NCBI GenBank assembly: GCA_027533455.1 | Contig: JAPZUC010000011.1 | Location: 62,001 to 126,000 of the forward strand | Length of the DNA: 64,000 bases | Origin: Porphyrobacter sp. | Lineage (GTDB): Bacteria > Pseudomonadota > Alphaproteobacteria > Sphingomonadales > Sphingomonadaceae | Reading direction: 5' to 3' | Shown: in pieces, positions 21,891 through 33,558 of the stretch | Numbering within the stretch: the stretch's first letter is position 1 | How the letters are laid out: every line of letters begins with the position of its first letter | The notes under the pieces: model-generated | Databases searched by the model: none | Told to the model about the DNA's origin: nothing | What the model saw: the letters and a program-made list of their open reading frames with translations, nothing else | Translations under genes and position numbers: made by a program

Positions 21891-23966
21891 TCACTTCACC
21901 GGAATGAACCGCACCGCCACCCCGCCCGAGGCCGCGAGGTGCACGGCCCACGTCTCTCCGCCGGTCACCACCTTTTCCTCGATCACAATGTCATAGGGGT
22001 TGTAATCCCAATGCGCGTGCGGCCCGTCGCGGTAGATTTGCGCGCGGTACTTCCGGCCGGGTTCGAGGAACGTCAGCGCCAGCGAAAGATCGCGGGGGTT
22101 TTCGTCGGTCACGGCGCCGAGGAACCATTCCTTGGACTTCCTCCCCTGCCGCGCCATCGCCACGAACTGCCCGACTTCGCCCGCCAGCGCGACTGACTGC
22201 TCCCAGTCGGCCTCCACGTCCTTGATGAACTGGAAGGCGTCCATGCGCTTCTCGTAATTCTCGGGCAGGTCGGCAGCCATCTGCAACGGGGAGTAGATCG
22301 TCACATAGGTCGCAAGCTGCTTGGCCAGCGTCGTCTGCGGGCGGTTCTTCGGGTCGCCGCGCGGCATGTCGGGGCGCACCGGCGGACGCTCGTTGGGGCG
22401 CAGATCGAAGATGCCCGGGGTATAGTCGAACGGCCCCGCCAGCAGCGCGGTGAAAGCGATCATCGCCTCGTGGCTGGGCGGGTTGGGCGGCGAACCCCAG
22501 GCGTTGAACTCCATCCCCCTCGCGCCTTCGCGGCTCATCCAGTTGGGATAGGTCCGGCGCAGGCCCGTGTCCTTGACCGGCTCGTGTGTGTCCATGGCAA
22601 TCTGGCGTTCGGCGGCGGCCTTGATCACCGTCATGTGGTGATCGATCATCCGCTGGCTGTCGTAATATTCGTAGTGGCGAATGCCCTTGTCATCGACCCA
22701 CACGGCATCGCCCGCGTCCGAGACATAGCCCGTCTTCACGTAGTTCGAACCGATGGCCTTGACCAGATCGAGGCCCGCTTCGAGCTGCTTCTCGTAATTG
22801 GTGAGGTTGGCCGAGGTTTCGTGGTGGACGATGATATCCACGCCCTTGGACGCCGCATACTTGCTCAGGCCCTTGATGTCGTAATCGGGATAGGGCTCGG
22901 TAAAGCTGAAGACATCGCCGTTGTTGAACCAGTCGCCGTCCCAGCCCTTGTTCCAGCCTTCCACCAGCACGCCGGAGAAGCCGTGCTTGGCGGCGAAGTC
23001 AATGTAGCGTTTGGTCTCGGCTGTGGTCGCGCCGTGGTACTTGTTGCTCGCCCAGGTACGATCGTTGATGTGCATCGCCCACCAGATGCCGATATACTTG
23101 CCGGGCTTGGCGTAGGAGACGTCGCCAAGCTTGTTGGGCTCATTGAGGTTCAGCACGATGTCCGAATTGATCAGGCCGACCGCATCGGGCGCGATCTGGA
23201 TCGTGCGCCACGGCGAATTGAACGGCGCCTTGGTCTTCACCTTCGGCCCGCCCGCCCAGTTGCGCAGGTTTGCCTGGAAATTACCCGGGCGAAGCTGGTC
23301 CAGCGACATCGAGGAATAGTCAACCAGCGCCGCCTCGTGGATCGCCATGTGGATGCCCGAAGGCGTGCGGAAGGTTGAAGGCGTGTGCGCATCGTCAACC
23401 TGCCCGGCAGGCGCGACGCGGTAAATGTATTCGTTGCGGTTGAACTCGTCGGAAGGGGTGTACCACATGGTGGTCTTCTCCCCGACGCCGAACTGGGTGA
23501 GCTCCTCAACGATGGCGATATCGCCTCGCAGCGCGGGCTGCTCCTTCAGCTCGTAGCGGAAGCCGATGCCGGTATCGAAGGCGCGGAATCGGACGGTGAT
23601 GTCGCGCGCGGGGCCGTCGGTTTCAGTGCGGAAGGTGACGGCCAGCTCGTTGTGCTGGTCGCGTACCAAACGGCGCTCGCCCCAGGGCTGTTCCCACGTA
23701 GTATCGTTGCTGGCGCGGGTCGATCCGGCAATCGCCATGCCGCGCTCGAACCCGTGATGTTCGGCGAAGAGCATGCCGAGGAGCGAGGGCGCGATCACCT
23801 GCTCGCCGTTGAACGCCACGGCATAGGTCGCGCGGCCTGCATCGTCGCTGACGGTAACGGTGATCTTGCCGTCGGGAGAGGCCAGCGTCAGGCTTTCGGC
23901 ATGAGCAGGTGCTGAGGCCCAAGCGATGGCGGCCAGTGCGACCAGCTTTTTCCAGTGCTTCGTCAT
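21891..23966 (-). CDS. Exported alpha-glucosidase, GH97 family (SusB-like)
   Basis: A 691-aa glycoside hydrolase with a signal peptide (MTKHWKKLVALAAIAWASAPAHA|E). It has an N-terminal beta-sandwich and a catalytic barrel containing GVLVEGWNKGWDGDW, MDTHEPVKDTGLRRTYPNWMSREGARGMEFN and PFDYTPGIFDL, all GH97 hallmarks. The start at 23966 has AGGAGAGG upstream. It likely cleaves alpha-glucosides from maltodextrins in the periplasm. It is last in the transporter-amylase-glucosidase minus-strand operon, 31 bp after the GH13 gene. Confidence 0.93.
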   Translation of the reverse strand: MTKHWKKLVALAAIAWASAPAHAESLTLASPDGKITVTVSDDAGRATYAVAFNGEQVIAPSLLGMLFAEHHGFERGMAIAGSTRASNDTTWEQPWGERRLVRDQHNELAVTFRTETDGPARDITVRFRAFDTGIGFRYELKEQPALRGDIAIVEELTQFGVGEKTTMWYTPSDEFNRNEYIYRVAPAGQVDDAHTPSTFRTPSGIHMAIHEAALVDYSSMSLDQLRPGNFQANLRNWAGGPKVKTKAPFNSPWRTIQIAPDAVGLINSDIVLNLNEPNKLGDVSYAKPGKYIGIWWAMHINDRTWASNKYHGATTAETKRYIDFAAKHGFSGVLVEGWNKGWDGDWFNNGDVFSFTEPYPDYDIKGLSKYAASKGVDIIVHHETSANLTNYEKQLEAGLDLVKAIGSNYVKTGYVSDAGDAVWVDDKGIRHYEYYDSQRMIDHHMTVIKAAAERQIAMDTHEPVKDTGLRRTYPNWMSREGARGMEFNAWGSPPNPPSHEAMIAFTALLAGPFDYTPGIFDLRPNERPPVRPDMPRGDPKNRPQTTLAKQLATYVTIYSPLQMAADLPENYEKRMDAFQFIKDVEADWEQSVALAGEVGQFVAMARQGRKSKEWFLGAVTDENPRDLSLALTFLEPGRKYRAQIYRDGPHAHWDYNPYDIVIEEKVVTGGETWAVHLAASGGVAVRFIPVK

Positions 23967-23997
23967 GCGTCCTCTCCTGCGGCTCGGGACGGCCGCC

Positions 23998-25368
23998 TCA
24001 TTTGGTCTCGGTGTAAATGCGGTAGCCCCATGCGGGCAGGTCAAGGCTTTCGCCGCCTTTGAAGCTGGTGGGCGCGCCGGTGAGCGCGTCGGTGTAGGTG
24101 CCGTGGTGGCGGGCGTGCCGGAACGTCACGATGCGCGGGCGCGGACTAAGGTTGAACACCGCGAACACCCGCTCGCCAGCCGCGCCCCGCGTGAACGCGT
24201 AGACATCGGCGGTCTCGCCAGTGGGCACCTCGACCATCCCCGCCCCGAAGCGCCCGTTGTGAAGCGCGGGATGGGTGGTCTTGAGCGCGATCAGCTTCGC
24301 GAACAGAGCGGCGTGGCGCCCCTCCTTCCAGACGATCGGATCGCGTTCGAAGAACTTCAGCTGGCGGTCGTTGTCGGCTTCCTGCCCGTTATAGATCAGC
24401 GGCAGGCCGGAGCCGGTGAAGGACAGCGCGATAGCGGCTTCGTAGGCCGGGCCGTAGATCTGCGCCGCGACACCGTCCCAGGAATTCTGGTCGTGGTTCT
24501 CGGTATAGACCATCCGCATCGCCGCATGCGGCCAGGTTTCCGATTGCGCGGCGTAGTAGCCGCGGATCGGCCCGGCGCCCTCGCCGCTCTTGACGAGCTT
24601 CTGCATCGCCTCCTTCCAGCCCCAGCCATAGGTCGCATCGAAGGCGCGGGCGTGAAGATCGCGTTGCTCCCATTCGGCGAGCATGAAGACCGGCTTGATG
24701 GCGTTGAGCTGCGCGCGGGCGGTTTCCCAGAAATCGGTCGGGACGTAGCCCGCCACATCGCAGCGGAACCCGTCGATCCCGTATTCGCGCACCCAGAAGG
24801 CAAGGCTCTCGGTCATGTACTGGCGGAGACCGGGCTGCGAGTAATCGAAGTCGGCGACGTCCGACCAGTCGGTGCCGGCGGGACTGGTCAGCGCGCCTTC
24901 GGGTGTGCGGGTGTACCATTCGGGGTGGCTGACGGTCAGCGGGTTGTCATAGGCCGAATGGTTGGCGACCCAGTCGAGGATCACCTTCAGACCCAGCCGG
25001 TGCGCCTCGTCCACGAAGGCGCGGAACTCGGCCTCGGTGCCGAGCTCGGGATTGACCGCACGGTAGTCGCGCACGGCGTAGGGGCTACCGAGGCTGCCCT
25101 TGCGGTTCGCCTCGCCGATGGGGTGGACCGGCATCAGCCAGATCATGTCGACGCCCATCGCGGCAAGGCGCGGCAGTTGAGCCTGCGCGGCCTTGAAGGT
25201 GCCCTCCGGCGTGAACTGGCGGGTGTTGAGCTGGTACAGCACGGCATCGCGCGTCCACTCGGCATTCTGCACCTCCACGACATCGCCGGGGGTGTAATCC
25301 GGTCCCTCTGCCAGTGCAGGGCTTGCGACCAGCGCACTTGACAGCAGGGCGGCAGCGAGCCGCATCAT
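23998..25368 (-). CDS. Exported alpha-amylase, GH13 family
   Basis: A 456-aa protein with a signal peptide (MMRLAAALLSSALVASPALA|E) and a GH13 barrel. The four family regions are visible: VILDWVANHS, GFRCDVAG (nucleophile Asp), MLAEWEQ (acid/base Glu) and TENHDQNSWD (transition-state Asp). A short beta-domain ends the protein (YRIYTETK). The ATG at 25368 overlaps the transporter stop (ATGATG; a second ATG follows directly). It probably degrades maltodextrin or starch in the periplasm. Confidence 0.92.
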   Translation of the reverse strand: MMRLAAALLSSALVASPALAEGPDYTPGDVVEVQNAEWTRDAVLYQLNTRQFTPEGTFKAAQAQLPRLAAMGVDMIWLMPVHPIGEANRKGSLGSPYAVRDYRAVNPELGTEAEFRAFVDEAHRLGLKVILDWVANHSAYDNPLTVSHPEWYTRTPEGALTSPAGTDWSDVADFDYSQPGLRQYMTESLAFWVREYGIDGFRCDVAGYVPTDFWETARAQLNAIKPVFMLAEWEQRDLHARAFDATYGWGWKEAMQKLVKSGEGAGPIRGYYAAQSETWPHAAMRMVYTENHDQNSWDGVAAQIYGPAYEAAIALSFTGSGLPLIYNGQEADNDRQLKFFERDPIVWKEGRHAALFAKLIALKTTHPALHNGRFGAGMVEVPTGETADVYAFTRGAAGERVFAVFNLSPRPRIVTFRHARHHGTYTDALTGAPTSFKGGESLDLPAWGYRIYTETK

Positions 25369-26963
25369 GCCGGCCCTGCCCGCAGCGCCGGGCTCTCGGC
25401 GGACGGCTCGCCATCGGTCACGAACAATGTCGCGACCGCTGCCAGCACGAAACTGATGGCCGCAATCACCATCGCATAGATCGCCTCGCCGCCGAACAGG
25501 TTGGTAACCAGAAAGCCCTGCAGCGTCGCCGCAAGCAGTTGGGGCACGACAATGAAAATGTTGAACACCCCCATGTAAATGCCCATTTTCTCCTGCGGGA
25601 CGCAGCCGGAAAGGATTGCATAGGGCAGCGAGACGATCGATGCCCAGGCGATGCCGATCCCGATCTGGGGGATCCACAGCAGCGCCGGATCGCGGATCAG
25701 CAGCACGGCGGCAAAGCCCGCCGCGCCGGCCATCAGATTGAAGGCGTGGAGCCGGCAGCGGTCGATCTTCGCTGCCACCATCACGAAGCCAAGCGCCGCA
25801 GCGGCAGCGAGGCCGTTGCGCACCGATCCCATCAGGCTCCACCAGTCAGCCCCGTCCTGATAGGCCGCGCTCACCGTGTCGGTCGCGCCGAAGTGGTAGG
25901 CGGTCACGCCGGGCGTGCCGTAGATCCACAGCGCGAACATCCCGAACCAGCTGAAGAACTGCACCACGGCGAGCTGGCGCATAGTGCGCGGCATGGCGAA
26001 GAGGTCCGTTACGACCTCCATGAAGCCGCTGCTCTCGCGGCTCTGTCCACGCAGGCTTCCCGCGACCAGCTGGACGATCCCGAACCCGGCAACCAGCGCG
26101 GCGAGGACATAGATGTCCTTGGCGACCTCGATGGCGCCGAGGAAAGCCGGGCGCGGTTCGCTGCGTGCGATGGACACCAGCGCAGCGATGGCGAACCCCG
26201 CAAGGACCCACAGCCCGCCGCCCCGCGTGAACTGCGCTGCGCTTCGCTGCACGGTGGGGCGGGCAGACGCAGCGCCGCCAGCAGCGCGCGCGGCTTCGAA
26301 GCTGGCGAGCTCTTGCGGGGAATATTCCTTCGTGGTGAGCACCGTCCAGACAACCGCCGCCAGCAGCGCCGCACCGCCGATGTAGAACGACCAATGCACC
26401 GTCTCGGGGATCTGTCCCTCGGGCGCGATATTGCTGAGGCCTAGCCAGTTGGTCATCACCCACGGCAGCGCGCCGGCGATAACGGCGCCGGTGCCGATGA
26501 AGAAGCTCTGCATCGCATAGCCCATCGTCCGCTGGCGATCGGGCAGGTTGTCGCCGACAAAGGCGCGGAACGGCTCCATCGTGATGTTGAGCGAGGCGTC
26601 CATGACCCACAGCAGGCCCGCTGCCACCCACAGCACCGGAGCATTGGGCATGACGAACAGCGCAAGACTCGCCAGCAGTGCACCGAGCAGGAAATAGGGA
26701 CGGCGGCGACCGAAGCGGGGGCTCCAGGTCTTGTCGGACAGGTGCCCGATGATCGGCTGCACGATCAGGCCCGTCATCGGCGCGGCGATCCAGAGGATAG
26801 CGAGTTCGCCGACGTCCGCGCCCAGCGTCTGGAAGATGCGGCTGACATTGCCGTTCTGCAGCTCGAACCCGATCTGGATCCCGAGAAACCCGAAGCTCAT
26901 GTTCCAGATCTGCGCAGCGTTCAGCGCAGGCTTGTGGCCGGCGTGCGTCATGATAGCATTCAT
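25365..26963 (-). CDS. MFS sugar transporter (maltose/sucrose, SLC45/MalY-like)
   Basis: A 532-aa inner-membrane transporter with about 12 helices. It has the family-like N-terminal motif GIQIGFELQNGNVSRIFQTLGA and PIIGHLSDKTWSPRFGRRRPY between helices 2 and 3. A long hydrophilic loop in the middle (about residues 215-250) separates the halves. I chose the ATG at 26963 with GGGAGAGG upstream. It probably carries maltose or short maltodextrins into the cytoplasm. It is the first gene of the minus-strand sugar operon. Confidence 0.9.
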   Translation of the reverse strand: MNAIMTHAGHKPALNAAQIWNMSFGFLGIQIGFELQNGNVSRIFQTLGADVGELAILWIAAPMTGLIVQPIIGHLSDKTWSPRFGRRRPYFLLGALLASLALFVMPNAPVLWVAAGLLWVMDASLNITMEPFRAFVGDNLPDRQRTMGYAMQSFFIGTGAVIAGALPWVMTNWLGLSNIAPEGQIPETVHWSFYIGGAALLAAVVWTVLTTKEYSPQELASFEAARAAGGAASARPTVQRSAAQFTRGGGLWVLAGFAIAALVSIARSEPRPAFLGAIEVAKDIYVLAALVAGFGIVQLVAGSLRGQSRESSGFMEVVTDLFAMPRTMRQLAVVQFFSWFGMFALWIYGTPGVTAYHFGATDTVSAAYQDGADWWSLMGSVRNGLAAAAALGFVMVAAKIDRCRLHAFNLMAGAAGFAAVLLIRDPALLWIPQIGIGIAWASIVSLPYAILSGCVPQEKMGIYMGVFNIFIVVPQLLAATLQGFLVTNLFGGEAIYAMVIAAISFVLAAVATLFVTDGEPSAESPALRAGPA

Positions 26964-27080
26964 CCCTCTCCCGGCCGCGCGCCCATGCCGGACGTGACGC
27001 GGCTTCCGGCTACGCGTATCATTCCGGTTCTGACGACCGGCGAGGTTTGCCACGCTGCCGTGGGCCAGTCTTGGATGCTC

Positions 27081-27094
27081 TGCAAAAATTTGCA
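27081..27094. promoter_or_regulatory. Candidate operator TGCAAA-AA-TTTGCA
   Basis: Inverted 6-bp arms with a 2-bp centre. A related half-conserved copy, TTTGCAAAATTTTT, lies at 27214-27227, and a 24-bp perfect palindrome of the same family lies at 36879-36902. The regulator is unknown. Confidence 0.45.
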
Positions 27095-27213
27095 AGAAAC
27101 TTTGCCGTTTCGTATCGGAAAAATCACGATACCCTCACGCTAACTCCATTTTTATCACATAAAATTAGCGTTCTATACGTCAAATATCGAGCAGTTTCGG
27201 ACTGCCACAAAGA

Positions 27214-27227
27214 TTTGCAAAATTTTT
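27214..27227. promoter_or_regulatory. Second TTTGCAAAA-type element
   Basis: TTTGCAAAATTTTT lies 39 bp upstream of the amylase ATG. It shares the TTTGCAAAATTTT core with 36879-36902. The right half-site is imperfect. Confidence 0.35.
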
Positions 27228-27265
27228 CCCAAGCTGTCACAACTTCGGGCGGAGGGAGTAGGATC

Positions 27266-29130
27266 ATGACGCGAATCTTCGTGGGGCTTGCGGCTGTGCT
27301 GTGCGCTGGCACCAGCATTTCGACCGGGGCTCTGGCGGGAGGGCCGGTCGCGGTAACCGAAGCGACTGCCCCCGCCGCAGCAGCACCTCTCGCCGAACGC
27401 CAGCTGGAAGACGAAATTATCTATTTCGTTCTGCCTGACCGTTTCGAGAACGGCGATCCCAAGAATGACCGCGGCGGCCTGAAAGGTGGCCCCCTCCAGC
27501 ACGGCTTCGATCCGTCCCACAAGGGCTTCTACCACGGCGGCGACCTCAAGGGGCTGACCGCGCGGCTCGATTACATTCAGGGCATGGGCGTTACAGCGAT
27601 CTGGTTCGCACCGATCTTCAAGAACAAGCCCGTGCAGGGCAAGCCAGGCGAGGAAACCGCTGGCTATCACGGTTATTGGGTGACGGATTTCACCAGCGTC
27701 GATCCGCATTTCGGCACCAATGCCGAGTTCAAGGCCTTCGTCGATGCCGCCCACGCGCGAGGACTGAAGGTCTATATGGATATCATCACCAACCACACCG
27801 CCGATGTGATCGGCTATGCCGAGGGCGAGCGGACCGGATACGCCTATCGCAGCAAGGGCGAATACCCCTTCTCGCGGCGCGGCGGCATGAAGGGCACACC
27901 GATCAACGAGGGTTTCGGCGGTGACGACGACCCCGATCCCGCCAACTGGGCAAAGCTGACCGACCCTGCCTTCGCCTATACCCCCGTGGTGGCCGAGGCG
28001 GAGAAGACCGTGAAGGTCCCGGCGTGGCTCAATGACGTTTCGCTCTACCACAACCGCGGCAATTCGCACTGGATCGGCGAGAGCTCGGTCTATGGCGACT
28101 TCTCGGGGCTGGATGACCTTGCGACCGAGCACCCGCGCGTCGTGTCCGGGATGATCGACATCTTCGGAGCATGGATCGACGATTACGGGATCGACGGCTT
28201 CCGCATCGACACTGCCAAGCACGTAAACCCCGAGTTCTGGCAGCAATTCGTGCCAGCCATGCTGACACGCGCCAAGGCAAAGGGGATCGACCACTTTCAC
28301 ATCTTCGGCGAGATCGCCTACGAGGAACCCTCGGCCACCATCGCCGCGCAGGTGATGGCGCAAAGCCACCTGCCCTACGCGCTCGACATGGGCTTCGCCA
28401 AAGCCGCGCAGCTGGTCGCCAGCGGCAAGGCCGGCCCGCGGCTGATGGCGGAATTCCTGCAGCAGGACGCGATCTACCCCGGCGGCGCGACAACCGCGAC
28501 CGGCCTTCCGACTTTCCTCGGCAACCACGACTTCGGGCGCTTTTCGATGTTTGTGCGCGACATGAGCGGCAATTCCGACGAGGCAAAGCTGCTCGCCCGC
28601 ATCAAGCTGGGGCACGCCATGATGTTCCTGCTGCGCGGGGTGCCGACGGTTTATTACGGGGACGAGCAGGGCTTCATCTCGGACGGCAACGACCAGCTGG
28701 CACGCGAGGACATGTTCCCGAGTAAGGTCGGCTTCTATAACGACAACAATCTGGTCGGATCGGACGCTACAACCGCGCAGAGCAACTTCGATACCGCGCA
28801 TCCGCTCTACCGGCTGATCGCCGATCTTGCTGCGGCCCGCACCGCTAGTCCGGCCCTGCGCCGCGGCCTGACGCAGGTGCGAGCCTTCGGCGAGACCGCT
28901 CCGGGCCTGCTTGCGGTCGAGCGCCATGATCCCGCAAGCGGCCAGCGCGTGCTTGCACTGTTCAACACCGGCGAAACGCCACTTTCGCAAAGCCTTGAGG
29001 TAAGCTACCGCGCCGCCCGCGTGACACCGCTGCTGGGCCAGTGCCCCGCCGCGCTCGCCGCGCCGGGTTCGGTCAAGGTCACACTGCCCGCTTTCGGCTT
29101 TGCCGCCTGCATTCTGGAGACTGACGACTA

Positions 29131-29131
<1 letters not shown>
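27266..29131 (+). CDS. Exported alpha-amylase/cyclomaltodextrinase-like GH13 enzyme
   Basis: A 621-aa protein with a signal peptide (about residues 1-24, MTRIFVGLAAVLCAGTSISTGALAG). An Ala-rich linker leads to a GH13 barrel starting IIYFVLPDRFENGDPKND, a start typical of extracytoplasmic amylases. Regions: VYMDIITNHT, GFRIDTAKH (nucleophile Asp), FHIFGEI (Glu) and FLGNHDFGR (Asp). GGAGGGAG precedes the ATG. The stop shares a base with the next ATG. It is first in the plus-strand sugar operon. Confidence 0.92.
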
Positions 29132-33337
<4,206 letters not shown>

Positions 33338-33364
33338 TCATCACGACATTGTCCGCCGCGCGGA

Positions 33365-33380
33365 TGTTTCACGTAAAACA
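33365..33380. promoter_or_regulatory. parS-like site with one mismatch
   Basis: TGTTTCACGTAAAACA differs from the perfect parS at 20752-20767 only at position 11 (A for G). As with that site, GGGTCT-rich repeats follow directly. Confidence 0.6.
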
Positions 33381-33483
33381 TCGCGCTGGAGGGGGGCCAA
33401 AAGGGGTCTAGACGGGGTCTAGCGCCGCCCGAACGCGCGCGACCCCGCGCGAACCCGCCGCAAACCCCAGCCCAAAAGCGAAA

Positions 33484-33507
33484 GGGCCCGCCATTGCTGG
33501 CGAGCCC
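33484..33507 (-). terminator. Terminator of the TonB-dependent receptor gene
   Basis: On the minus strand a 10-bp stem (GGGCTCGCCA / TGGCGGGCCC, one wobble pair) with a GCAA loop is followed by TTTCGCTTTT. It lies about 50 bp after the receptor stop. Confidence 0.7.
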
Positions 33508-33558
33508 CTTGCTGAAACCCCGGGGCGACCCGAGGGCGTCGTATTGACCGATCCGCTA

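Larger units (their letters stand above)
26964..27265. other. Divergent control region of the maltodextrin locus
   Basis: A 302-bp AT-rich region between the MFS transporter and the plus-strand amylase. It holds two TTTGCAAAA-type elements (27081-27094 and 27214-27227). No gene is seen. Confidence 0.6.
33338..33558. other. Intergenic: imperfect parS, G-rich repeats, receptor terminator
   Basis: Between the convergent halogenase and TonB-receptor genes. It holds a one-mismatch parS (33365-33380), GGGGTCTAGACGGGGTCTAG repeats (about 33402-33422) and a terminator hairpin (33484-33507). No gene is seen. Confidence 0.6.
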
